This document shows positions 43,276 through 50,909 of a stretch of DNA of 50,909 bases, piece after piece (positions within the stretch are counted from its first letter, which is position 1; the number at the start of each line of letters is the position of its first letter). Made by a program: the position numbers and the translations under genes. The notes beneath the pieces are model-generated. The model saw only the letters and a program-made list of their open reading frames with translations. It was not told where the DNA came from and did not search any database. The DNA lies in contig JACAUB010000001.1 of assembly GCA_013390605.1 (NCBI GenBank), positions 2,372,939 through 2,423,847 of the forward strand. The letters run 5' to 3'. Source of the stretch: Bacteroidota bacterium. GTDB lineage: Bacteria > Bacteroidota > Bacteroidia > Bacteroidales > Cfx3-03.

Positions 43276-45624
43276 CTAAAAGCGATAACCAAACCTGATC
43301 ATTATACTCCGCGGATTACCTGCCCACTTGTTCATGTTATTATAAGCAGAAGCCCAATATGTTGTATTAAACAGATTATTAATATTTAAAGCAATGTTAA
43401 TATGCTGTATACCATAATGTATACCTCCGTTTAAAATGCAGTAGCCTGGTAGCGTAACACCTGATTCGAGTGTATTACGTTTCCCGGATTGAGTATGTCC
43501 GCATGAAAGCCCCAGCCCTTTCAGCACTCCTTTCTTAAAATCATAATTCAACCAGCTTGAACTGCTATGCATGGGTGCATTTTCAGCTATCTTTCCAATC
43601 TCATTCTGATTAATACTCCTGGTTATTTCAGTTTGATTTAAAGCGTATGCTACAGCGAGACTTAAATTGTCAGTAATATTGCCTTGCAATTCAGTCTCTA
43701 TACCTCTTGAACGCTGTTCTCCCCGTTGAACAAACAAATCAGGATTGGCAGGATCATTAGCACTAACAGATAAATTATTGATGGTAATCTGATAAATTGC
43801 CAGTGATGATGATAATTTATTTTTTAGAAGATCTGCTTTTATTCCCGATTCAAACATTTCACTATTTACTGGTTTGTAAGCCTGGTTAAAAGTCTGTAAA
43901 ACACTTGTTGGCTCAAAAGGGTCGAACCCTTTATTATAGGTTGCATACAGGTTAATATCTTTGGTTGCGGCATAGGTAATTCCTATCCGGGGAAGTAGTT
44001 TATTGATCTGCATGGCGTCATCATCTTCGCCACTCTCATAGAATTCGCCCCTAAGACTTGCAATCAGCTGCCACTTATTAAAAGTAAGCTGCTCTTGAAT
44101 ATACACACCATTCGTTGCATATTCGCCTTCTGCTTCGTCTTCTTCATTCATTGCATCAAGGTGTTTATAGGAATTAACAGCTCGCGACAAATAGTGTGGA
44201 TGCAGAAGACTAAACGTTCCTACAATCCCCATACCTGCCCCAAATCCTGATAGTTCGCCTTGCCATTGTGATTGACTCATTTCAGTTCCGATATAATCAT
44301 ACCCCACCAATAATTGGTGTTTAAATCGGCCAGTATTGAACTTGAAATTAAAATAGTTAGTAAATGTAACAGTGCTTGTAGTTACTTTTTTATTGTTATA
44401 ATTCAGGTTTACAGAATCAATGGAGATGAAATCTTTAATGCCATGTTCTGATAGATTTTGAGAGGTAATGTAACTAAGCAGTCCTGTGTTAAAACTGATT
44501 TGCGAATTAAGCCTATAAGAAGCCGTAATAGCCGTTGAGAGATTGGTTTCTTTCAGATAATCGCCCGGCTGTATCACTGATAAACTCAAGGGGACAGATG
44601 TCAAACTTTTCGTTCCCTCCAGGGCAGGAACCCCACGATCTACTACACTATGCGTGTGAGATAAGGAAATATCCAGATTGACTTTCAATTTTGTATTAGG
44701 GGTAAATGAAAAGGATGGTGCAATCTGGTATGATTTTAAGAAATAGCCATTTCGGAAATATTCGGTATTTTCACCACCAGCATTCAGTCTGTACAACAAT
44801 GATCCTGATTTGTTGAGTGGTCCGGTTGCGTCTACCTGTCCATTAAAAGCATTCCAGCTACCGGCTCCTAAAATAACAGAATATTGTTTTTCAGGTAAGG
44901 GCTTTTTGGTAACAAGATTAATAAGTCCGCCGGGATCAGTATTGCTATACAGAACAGAAGCAGGCCCTTTTATAACTTCAACCTTTTCAACATTAAGCAG
45001 CATTGGACTGGTGAGAGAAGTATTGAAAGTTCTGAGACCATTGATTAAACATGGATTTTCAGCATGCATTCCACGTATATTGTACTCCTCATAACCTGAA
45101 TAATGTGTTACTCCGGAAACATTTTCCAATGCATTGGTAAGATGTAGTTGCATTTTGTCATTGATCAGTTCCTTGGTTACGGTTGATATCGCAAGTGGAA
45201 TATCTTTAAGTGCTGTTTGAGTTTTAGTAGCATCAAACGAATAATCACTTTTATACGATTTTGTTATTTTGCCGGTAACCTCAACCTTGGTAAGTTGTTT
45301 GATGGCAAAATCTAAATGGATAATACCGAGGTCAAGACTTTGACCGTTAGTGATTCTGACTTTATGTTTATAGGTTTTAAATCCCACACCGGAAATGACC
45401 AGCGTATCATTCAGCATAGGTAGATTAGTAAATAAAAAGTTACCATTTTTATCTGCCTGTGTCCTGATATCACAATTTTTTAATAGAATGGAAACGTATG
45501 GTGCCGGGGTTTTGTCTTTCGAAACAATTTGACCGTGGATATCAGCTAATTTTTGCTGTGCTGATACAAGAGTTGAACTAACTAGAAAAGAGAGTAATAA
45601 GAAAAATATAGTTACTTTATTCAT
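43276..45624 (-). CDS. TonB-dependent siderophore-type receptor
   Basis: A 782-aa outer-membrane receptor with signal peptide (LLSFLVSSTLVSAQQ), a CarboxypepD_reg-like domain (about 25-110), the plug domain (VEVIKGPASVLYSNTDPGG and LINLVTKKP, typical of siderophore receptors) and a 22-strand barrel ending RSIMIRFGYRF. It probably imports a ferric siderophore or another metal chelate. It is divergent from the GTPase/ArsR/aquaglyceroporin operon across 308 bp, with a -7 element TACTTTTG at 45654-45661 on the minus strand. Shared metal-related regulation with that operon is possible but unproven. Confidence 0.9.
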   Translation of the reverse strand: MNKVTIFFLLLSFLVSSTLVSAQQKLADIHGQIVSKDKTPAPYVSILLKNCDIRTQADKNGNFLFTNLPMLNDTLVISGVGFKTYKHKVRITNGQSLDLGIIHLDFAIKQLTKVEVTGKITKSYKSDYSFDATKTQTALKDIPLAISTVTKELINDKMQLHLTNALENVSGVTHYSGYEEYNIRGMHAENPCLINGLRTFNTSLTSPMLLNVEKVEVIKGPASVLYSNTDPGGLINLVTKKPLPEKQYSVILGAGSWNAFNGQVDATGPLNKSGSLLYRLNAGGENTEYFRNGYFLKSYQIAPSFSFTPNTKLKVNLDISLSHTHSVVDRGVPALEGTKSLTSVPLSLSVIQPGDYLKETNLSTAITASYRLNSQISFNTGLLSYITSQNLSEHGIKDFISIDSVNLNYNNKKVTTSTVTFTNYFNFKFNTGRFKHQLLVGYDYIGTEMSQSQWQGELSGFGAGMGIVGTFSLLHPHYLSRAVNSYKHLDAMNEEDEAEGEYATNGVYIQEQLTFNKWQLIASLRGEFYESGEDDDAMQINKLLPRIGITYAATKDINLYATYNKGFDPFEPTSVLQTFNQAYKPVNSEMFESGIKADLLKNKLSSSLAIYQITINNLSVSANDPANPDLFVQRGEQRSRGIETELQGNITDNLSLAVAYALNQTEITRSINQNEIGKIAENAPMHSSSSWLNYDFKKGVLKGLGLSCGHTQSGKRNTLESGVTLPGYCILNGGIHYGIQHINIALNINNLFNTTYWASAYNNMNKWAGNPRSIMIRFGYRF

Positions 45625-45932
45625 GTTTTTGTAGTATTACTAGAGATTCTAAACAAAAGTATAGAATATAAATAATAATACTAAATAGACGATAAAATAT
45701 AACAATTTAATAAAGTACACTTATGTTTATTAAAAAAATATTTTAAATAAATTGAGAACCTACCCAAATAAATGCACAGTGTTCTTGATTTCCAATTTTC
45801 CTTAAAAATGAGACCCAAACCTTCAAACCAGTCATAAAACCTTATTTTCAAAAGGATTGACTTTGAAAATGAGGCAAGAAAATATAGTATTAAATTTCTA
45901 TTATTGCTAATTTTGGAAAAAATTATGTTTGC
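45625..45932. promoter_or_regulatory. Divergent promoter region, receptor versus GTPase operon
   Basis: Contains TACTTTTG on the minus strand (45654-45661) for the receptor and TAATTTTG on the plus strand (45908-45915) for the first GTPase gene, both TAnnTTTG matches. The middle is AT-rich; no clear Fur-like or ArsR-like palindrome was seen. Confidence 0.5.
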
Positions 45933-47162
45933 ATGAAATTACATATTGTTGGTGGTTTTTTAGGAGGTGGCAAGACTACTGCAATCATAAATGCAGCGAA
46001 AGTATTGAGTACCGAAGGGAAAAAAGTAGGTGTGATAACAAACGATCAATATCTGATAGATACAGCTTTTGTTAAAGCTAATTATAGTCCATTCGAAGAG
46101 GTTATTAATGGTTGTTTCAGCTCAGATTTGGATAGTTTAAGTGATAAAATAGTCAGCTTGAATCAAAATACTCAGCTCGATTATATCTTTGCTGAGAGTG
46201 TAGGATCTTGTACAGATCTTGTTTCAACAGTTGTGAAACCATTGATGATTTTCAATAAAAACATCTTCGAATGTCTTACGCTTTCAATTTTTATCGATGC
46301 ACGATTACTCTTATCCTTTCTGAAAGGAGACAATCTTCTGTTCAGCGATGATGTTATCTATATTATTGATAAACAAATAGAAGAGGCAGACATACTAATC
46401 ATAAGCAAGATAGATCTTCTGGCCGAAGCAGAATTCCCTATGTTGAAAAAGCTGGTTGATAAAATGCTACGCGGAAGAATGATCATTACGCAGAATTCAT
46501 TTAGCCCCCAAAATATAGACAACTGGCTTGATACACTTGAAAATCTACCTCCAAGAAAAAGAGAACCACTTGAAATTGACTATCAAGCGTATGGAAATGG
46601 AGAGGCAAAACTTATCTGGCTGAATGAGGAGATAAAATTTAGCACTTTACAATCGGATGCCTGCGAATTTGCCTTCAGGTTTATTGAAAACATTGTGAAT
46701 ACTATTAGACGAAAGCAAATACCGATTGGCCATTTAAAGTTTCTATTGATAAATGGAGAAGCGGTTCAAAAAATCAGTTTTACTGCTATCTATGACGAGG
46801 ATTGGAAAAAAAGTCTTTCGTTTGTTTCTTCCAAGCTGTTAAAACTGGTGATGAATGCGCGGATTGAAACCACGCATGAGATAGCTCATACAATCATAAA
46901 AAACGAAATTGCTTCTATATCAAATAACAAGGTACATATCAAAAGAAGCAATGCAATTGCATTTCAGTCAGGACATTCAGCCACGATGCACCACATTAAG
47001 AATACTGTATACTGTTGTGAAGAATGCATTTGCCTCAAGAATATTCTTGCCAGAAATGCTGCCCGCTTAAAAGATGGATCAGCTACTGCATTAGCAGAAC
47101 TTGAAAATGAACAATTTGAATGTAGTTGCGATTGTAGCGATGGAGATGGATGCTGCTGCTGA
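45933..47162 (+). CDS. G3E GTPase (CobW type) with cysteine-rich tail
   Basis: A 409-aa P-loop GTPase. Walker A GFLGGGKTT (8-16), ITNDQ (35-39), a Walker-B-like FAESVGSCTDL and the guanine motif SKID. The CobW metal site CxCC of this family is degraded: GCFSS (C61, S63, S64). Instead there is a C-terminal cysteine-rich region with C361, C362, C365, C367 and C397, C399, C401, C407-C409, which looks like a metal-binding tail. It heads an operon-like run with ArsR, aquaglyceroporin and a second GTPase that keeps CFCC. A metallochaperone or metal(loid)-handling role is inferred. Confidence 0.85.
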   Translation: MKLHIVGGFLGGGKTTAIINAAKVLSTEGKKVGVITNDQYLIDTAFVKANYSPFEEVINGCFSSDLDSLSDKIVSLNQNTQLDYIFAESVGSCTDLVSTVVKPLMIFNKNIFECLTLSIFIDARLLLSFLKGDNLLFSDDVIYIIDKQIEEADILIISKIDLLAEAEFPMLKKLVDKMLRGRMIITQNSFSPQNIDNWLDTLENLPPRKREPLEIDYQAYGNGEAKLIWLNEEIKFSTLQSDACEFAFRFIENIVNTIRRKQIPIGHLKFLLINGEAVQKISFTAIYDEDWKKSLSFVSSKLLKLVMNARIETTHEIAHTIIKNEIASISNNKVHIKRSNAIAFQSGHSATMHHIKNTVYCCEECICLKNILARNAARLKDGSATALAELENEQFECSCDCSDGDGCCC

Positions 47163-47215
47163 TATCCGTTCAGAAATTAAAATTCTAAAGAAGTAATATA
47201 TTATATTAAAAAATC

Positions 47216-47235
47216 GTGATGTATATATACATCAC
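47216..47235. promoter_or_regulatory. Perfect 20-bp palindrome, probable ArsR operator
   Basis: GTGATGTATA followed by its exact complement TATACATCAC. A further half-site, TGATGTAT (47245-47252), overlaps the likely -7 element TATGTTTA (47250-47257), and the expected -33 region falls inside the palindrome. A bound repressor would block transcription of the ArsR gene and those behind it. Confidence 0.75.
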
Positions 47236-47277
47236 ATTAATTTTTGATGTATGTTTACGCCATAATTAAAAACGGAG

Positions 47278-47616
47278 ATGGTAGCATCAAAAATAGAATT
47301 CTTCGAAGTAGAACTTCAGAAAAGAGCCAATTTATTCAAGGCCCTTGCTCATCCGGCGCGGCTGCAAATTTTACAGTTTCTGATTCAGACAAAAACATGT
47401 CTTTCGGGTGATATATCGGATATGTTTCCGCTTTCCAGGACTACAGTTAATCAGCACATGAGAGAACTAAAGGATGCCGGACTGATCTATAGTCATGTTA
47501 AAGGCACAAAAATACTCTACTGCATTGATTGTGAAAAAATTGAGGAAGCAAGAAATATTCTGGGCGGGTTTCTGAATGAAATTGAGCTTCCACTTGACTT
47601 TTGCTGTCAATATTAA
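47278..47616 (+). CDS. ArsR-family metalloregulator
   Basis: A 112-aa winged-helix repressor. The core is KALAHPARLQILQFL, CLSGDISDMFPLSRTTVNQH (recognition helix) and MRELKDAGLIYSHVKG. The classic metal motif ELCVCDL is absent; instead it has C41 at the start of helix 3 and two C-terminal pairs, C82/C85 (YCIDCEK) and C109/C110 (DFCCQY). C-terminal cysteine sites are known in some arsenite-sensing ArsR proteins such as that of Acidithiobacillus ferrooxidans. It lies behind a perfect 20-bp palindrome and ahead of an aquaglyceroporin gene, so it is probably an autoregulated metal(loid) sensor. Confidence 0.9.
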   Translation: MVASKIEFFEVELQKRANLFKALAHPARLQILQFLIQTKTCLSGDISDMFPLSRTTVNQHMRELKDAGLIYSHVKGTKILYCIDCEKIEEARNILGGFLNEIELPLDFCCQY

Positions 47617-47706
47617 AAGAAAACAGAGCTTAATTTAAACTGATAGTAAAAAGCACCATCACTATGTGGCAAAAAATAATTATTTAATCATTGATAATAA
47701 ATAAAG

Positions 47707-48552
47707 ATGCGATTTTCAAGAGAATTTATTGGTGAATCACTGGGTACCTTTATGTTAGTGTTATTCGGTTGCGGATCAGTTGCGGTCTCCGTGTTATTTG
47801 GCGCTTATCAGGGCATTATGCAGATAGCGCTAGCATGGGGTTTAGGTGTTACACTTGCTATTTACCTGACACGGCATTTATCGTGTGCTCATCTTAATCC
47901 AGCGGTTACGTTGGCAATGGTCATTGGTAAACGAATGTCGGCACGTAAATTACCGGTATATCTTATTGCACAGTTCGTTGGCGCCTTTCTGGCAGGACTT
48001 GCAGTATACGTGCTTTTTGCTCCTTCAATTTCGGCCTACGAAAGTACGCATCATATCATTCGGGGTACTGCGGAATCGGTTCAAACTGCTAAAATGTTTG
48101 GCGAATATTATGCTATTCCGGGTAGTTCGGCTGTTGTATCAATGCCGTTGGCTATAGGAGCTGAAGCTTTTGGTACCTTTCTGTTATTGCTGATGATCTT
48201 TGCCCTTACTGAAGGTTGTAATGTGGGTCGTCCGGACGATGCTCTTGCTCCATTATTCATAGGATTGACCGTAAGTTCTATTATTTGCCTCATTGCTCCA
48301 TTAACACAGGCAGGACTGAATCCTGCACGCGATTTTGGTCCGCGATTAGTAGCTTTACTAACAGGATGGGGAGATGCTGCCTTCCCGGATCAAAGTGGAG
48401 GCTTCTTTCTGGTCTACATATTAGGTCCGATTGTGGGTGGTATACTTGCTTCACTGTTTTTTGTTTATGTGCTACAACCGGCAATGAATCGTTCATCTTC
48501 ACAGTGCGATTGTGCTAATAACAAATCTATTTTAGAAGAAAAAAACAACTAA
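47707..48552 (+). CDS. GlpF-like aquaglyceroporin (MIP channel)
   Basis: A 281-aa six-helix channel. The two pore motifs are HLNPAVT (N64) and GLNPARDFGPR (N205). The Asp after NPAR is the hallmark of glycerol-conducting GlpF-type members, which also pass arsenite and antimonite. The C-terminal tail contains CDC (SSSQCDCANNKS), unusual for the family and possibly metal-binding. It lies 90 bp after the ArsR gene and 5 bp before the second GTPase, so it is part of one operon. In Sinorhizobium an ArsR-controlled aquaglyceroporin (AqpS) serves arsenic detoxification; a similar role is inferred here. Confidence 0.92.
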   Translation: MRFSREFIGESLGTFMLVLFGCGSVAVSVLFGAYQGIMQIALAWGLGVTLAIYLTRHLSCAHLNPAVTLAMVIGKRMSARKLPVYLIAQFVGAFLAGLAVYVLFAPSISAYESTHHIIRGTAESVQTAKMFGEYYAIPGSSAVVSMPLAIGAEAFGTFLLLLMIFALTEGCNVGRPDDALAPLFIGLTVSSIICLIAPLTQAGLNPARDFGPRLVALLTGWGDAAFPDQSGGFFLVYILGPIVGGILASLFFVYVLQPAMNRSSSQCDCANNKSILEEKNN

Positions 48553-48557
48553 AAATC

Positions 48558-49655
48558 ATGAAAACAACGCGACTTATTTTAGTAGGAGGATTTCTTGGTG
48601 CAGGAAAAACCACTTTATTGTGGGAGGCCGCACGTAGAATCATGGGCAACGGACAACGAGTAGGGTTGATTACTAACGACCAGGCTCCTGAGCTGGTAGA
48701 CACTACAATACTTTTGCACAACAATATAAAGGTTGCAGAAGTTAGCGGGAGTTGTTTCTGCTGCAATTTCGACGGACTGATTAATGCTATGCAACAGGTG
48801 CGTAAAGAGGCTAATGCGGATGTCATTATTGCCGAGCCTGTTGGCAGTTGTACCGATCTCTCCGCTACAATAGTACAGCCACTAAAAGAAAAGATGGAGC
48901 ACGAACTTCTGGTCAGTCCTCTTTCAGTGCTGGCTGATCCTATACACCTTAACAACATACTGAATGGTGAAATGGCAGGAATGCACCCCAGTGCAGCTTA
49001 TATTTTCCTTAAGCAACTTGAAGAAAGCGATATCATTCTGATCAGTAAAGCTGACTTACTGAAAACAGCTGATTTAACAGCACTGAAAGAAAAAGTAAAA
49101 ACGAGATTCCCTGAAGCCGAAGTAATGACAATAAGTGCAATAACAGGCGAAGGGATTGATGAATGGGTAAAAGAGGTATCGAATCGTACTAATGCCGGTC
49201 AAAGATTAGCTGAAGTGGATTACGATGTATATGCCGAAGGCGAAGCCGTGCTCGGTTGGTTAAACAGCACAATTGAAATAAGTAGCGAACAGACAGACTG
49301 GGATGCTTTTGCGAAGAATCTTATGCAAGATTTCAGCAGGCAATTTGATGAAATGAAGGCATATGTAGGACATGTCAAGATAGTATTGGAATCAGGTGAA
49401 GACTATCTGATTGGTAATGTGACAGGAAAAGGTGATACGCTAAATTTTCGAGGATCGGCCGGAACAGGATCTAAAGCCCGGTTGACTCTAAATGCACGGG
49501 TAGAAATGAATCCTGACACGCTGGAGCAGATCGTCCGGAATACACTCAATACAAAAATGACAAATAATCTAACGGCAAAAATCGTTACATTGCGTTGTCT
49601 GAGTCCCGGGCGCCCCAACCCTACCTTCCGTTTCGACCATGTTGTAACAAACTAA
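48558..49655 (+). CDS. G3E GTPase (CobW type) with intact CxCC
   Basis: A 365-aa P-loop GTPase: Walker A GFLGAGKTT (11-19), ITNDQ (38-42), the metal site SCFCC (C66, C68, C69) and guanine motif SKADLL. It is a paralogue of the GTPase at 45933 (shared AEPVGSCTDL/AESVGSCTDL, IDEW/IDNW and EGEAVLGWLN/NGEAKLIWLN blocks), but keeps the usual CxCC and lacks the cysteine-rich tail. Members load metals into target proteins or act as metal chaperones. It starts 5 bp after the aquaglyceroporin gene and ends the operon; a terminator hairpin follows. Confidence 0.88.
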   Translation: MKTTRLILVGGFLGAGKTTLLWEAARRIMGNGQRVGLITNDQAPELVDTTILLHNNIKVAEVSGSCFCCNFDGLINAMQQVRKEANADVIIAEPVGSCTDLSATIVQPLKEKMEHELLVSPLSVLADPIHLNNILNGEMAGMHPSAAYIFLKQLEESDIILISKADLLKTADLTALKEKVKTRFPEAEVMTISAITGEGIDEWVKEVSNRTNAGQRLAEVDYDVYAEGEAVLGWLNSTIEISSEQTDWDAFAKNLMQDFSRQFDEMKAYVGHVKIVLESGEDYLIGNVTGKGDTLNFRGSAGTGSKARLTLNARVEMNPDTLEQIVRNTLNTKMTNNLTAKIVTLRCLSPGRPNPTFRFDHVVTN

Positions 49656-49718
49656 GACTATCTGATTTGGAAAGATGTAAATCTGGCAAGGTGTATTTCA
49701 TCTTTTCGAAATTATATT

Positions 49719-49768
49719 CAAAGAGAAACAAGATGCTTAACAGATGTTAAACGTCCTGTTTCTCTTTG
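49719..49768 (+). terminator. Terminator of the GTPase/ArsR/GlpF operon
   Basis: Perfect 12-bp arms CAAAGAGAAACA (49719-49730) and TGTTTCTCTTTG (49757-49768) around a 26-base loop, 63 bp after the last stop codon. The absence of a long T-run makes strength uncertain. Confidence 0.55.
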
Positions 49769-49844
49769 TTAGATTCTGAAAACACCTAATTATGAATAAA
49801 TTGACCAAATCGTTATTCAATTCTGATTTGCGATAATAACGCTA

Positions 49845-50195
49845 TTATTCCTGTTTTGTCGTATGCTTGAATCTATTCTCCCATTCGGCTTTCATTTTTT
49901 CTCTTTCTTCAGTATTCATGTTTTCCCATTTATCAAACCGGGGATGCCCATGATTAAATCTGGAACGACAATGTCCTCCTCTGAATCCGCCGAACAAGAT
50001 TTTTGATAAAATCAATATCCCAAAGGCTTGCCAGAATGTAACAGTATGCACACTCAGCACTGCCGGAAGTATACCATTCCATAATAACATAACCACCCAA
50101 CTGAATAAAAATATCCCAGCAGTAATTGCAATGGGAAAAAATATAGCTCTTTTAATCCAGAAGCCTCTTCCCATTTTTTGTCCAAAACACATCAT
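49845..50195 (-). CDS. Small membrane protein encoded behind the sigma factor
   Basis: A 116-aa protein with two hydrophobic helices (AIFFPIAITAGIFLFSWVVML and FWQAFGILILSKILFGGF), a Gly/His/Arg-rich stretch (GGHCRSRFNHGHPRFD) and a charged helical tail (MNTEEREKMKAEWENRF). No enzyme motif is seen. It lies 31 bp after the ECF sigma factor gene on the same strand. Small membrane proteins in this place often accompany ECF sigma factors in Bacteroidota and may restrain them; that role is inference. The His-rich loop might bind metal. The start may be the second Met. Confidence 0.7.
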   Translation of the reverse strand: MMCFGQKMGRGFWIKRAIFFPIAITAGIFLFSWVVMLLWNGILPAVLSVHTVTFWQAFGILILSKILFGGFRGGHCRSRFNHGHPRFDKWENMNTEEREKMKAEWENRFKHTTKQE

Positions 50196-50226
50196 GACTT
50201 TTACGTTTTAAATTGTTAATAATTTT

Positions 50227-50763
50227 TTACATATTTTGAAGACGTTCGCGTAGGTATGCCACGGCGTAACGTTTCCTAGATATGATCGTTTTAATGCTTT
50301 CACCGGTTTTATCAGCTATCTGCTGAAGCGTCAAATCTTCCATTTCGTTCAACAAAAATACCTCTCGCTGTTTTTCGGGCAATTCATTCAACGCTTTGAA
50401 CAACGCTTCCTTAAAGTATAGTCTGTCAAATTCTGATTCAGTATCCATACTATCTTCAAAAAATGCTTCTGGAAATATCATTTCACCGTCTTCATCTTCA
50501 TAAATCATATCATCAAGTAACAAAGTTGTTTGCTTTCGGTATTTATCCGCTATCTTGTTACGACTTACGCGATAAAGCCACGAACTTAGTTGCTCGATAG
50601 TTTCGGTGTCGATGATAGAACACAGCTGATACCAAACATCCTGTAGGATATCTTCAGCGTCTTCATCGTTTTTAACGCGGCTGCGTATAAAACTGAATAA
50701 ACGCTTCCCGTAATTCTGCACGGCTTGTTTGATACTTTGTTGTTTTTTCTCCACGTTATGCAC
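50227..50763 (-). CDS. ECF-type RNA polymerase sigma factor
   Basis: A 178-aa sigma-70 family protein of the ECF group. Region 2 is LFSFIRSRVKNDEDAEDILQ followed by DVWYQL and SWLYRVSRNKIADKYRK. An acidic linker (LLDDMIYEDEDGEMIF) follows. Region 4 is LPEKQREVFLLNEMEDLTLQ followed by QIADKTGESIKTIISRKRYA. It directs RNA polymerase to a small regulon that cannot be read from here. It forms a pair with a small membrane protein gene 31 bp downstream. No anti-sigma factor of the FecR type is present. Confidence 0.92.
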   Translation of the reverse strand: MHNVEKKQQSIKQAVQNYGKRLFSFIRSRVKNDEDAEDILQDVWYQLCSIIDTETIEQLSSWLYRVSRNKIADKYRKQTTLLLDDMIYEDEDGEMIFPEAFFEDSMDTESEFDRLYFKEALFKALNELPEKQREVFLLNEMEDLTLQQIADKTGESIKTIISRKRYAVAYLRERLQNM

Positions 50764-50909
50764 TTAATTCGATCATATATACAGGTAGACGAATGAGTCT
50801 GAAAATTACTTTAAAAATTGCAATATTTTTTTCAAAACTCATTGGGCTGTTTATTTCTCTTATTGGACATTCTTTATAAATTGCCATTCCACTCGCTATC
50901 TGCACCAGA

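Overview
The window looks like a chromosomal segment of a Bacteroidota bacterium, probably of the Bacteroidales/Marinilabiliales type. The evidence is TAnnTTTG-type -7 promoter elements in front of many genes, few Shine-Dalgarno sequences, TonB-dependent receptors with carboxypeptidase-regulatory-like N-domains, GH43/GH3 hemicellulases with a LytTR two-component pair, and a BT4734-type primase/VapE protein. No rRNA, tRNA or CRISPR array was seen.

Layout. (1) 1-7320 is a mobile-element or prophage-remnant-like block: a partial unknown gene, an unknown protein, a small HTH protein, a large primase/VapE-like ATPase, a TPR protein and a CHAP amidase. (2) 7393-18034 is a defence island built on a type I restriction-modification locus. 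It runs hsdM, a truncated HI0074-type HEPN gene, an hsdS whose N-terminus is an in-frame nucleotidyltransferase (MNT) domain, an apeA-like HEPN gene with a small partner on the other strand, an ABC-type ATPase plus DUF3226/TOPRIM-like gene pair, then hsdR. The cargo between hsdM and hsdR is visibly more AT-rich than hsdM and hsdR. (3) 18194-21820 holds a DUF3307/SatD pair, a 1.1 kb non-coding stretch rich in dyad symmetries, and small hypothetical ORFs among inverted repeats. (4) 21920-24815 is a redox cluster: AraC regulator, zinc alcohol dehydrogenase, a decapitated aldo/keto reductase and a flavodoxin. (5) 25089-30477 holds a YdeI-like protein and two copies of a duplicated chrA/membrane protein/zinc-ribbon segment that have decayed in complementary ways, an outer-membrane barrel protein and a second TPR protein. 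(6) 30570-36664 is a minus-strand xylan-type operon: GH3, GH43, LytS-like kinase, LytTR regulator. (7) 36837-45624 holds two small membrane proteins, an outer-membrane beta-barrel receptor, gapA, a GlxA-type regulator and a siderophore-type TonB receptor. (8) 45933-49655 is a candidate metal(loid) operon: a G3E GTPase with a cysteine-rich tail, an ArsR repressor behind a perfect 20-bp palindrome, a GlpF-like aquaglyceroporin and a second G3E GTPase. (9) 49845-50763 holds an ECF sigma factor and a small membrane protein.

The strongest leads are the MNT::HsdS fusion with its truncated HEPN partner, the ATPase/DUF3226 pair that feeds directly into hsdR, the GTPase-ArsR-GlpF-GTPase operon, and the chrA segment duplication with reciprocal gene loss. 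All function calls come from reading motifs by eye; no database search was possible.
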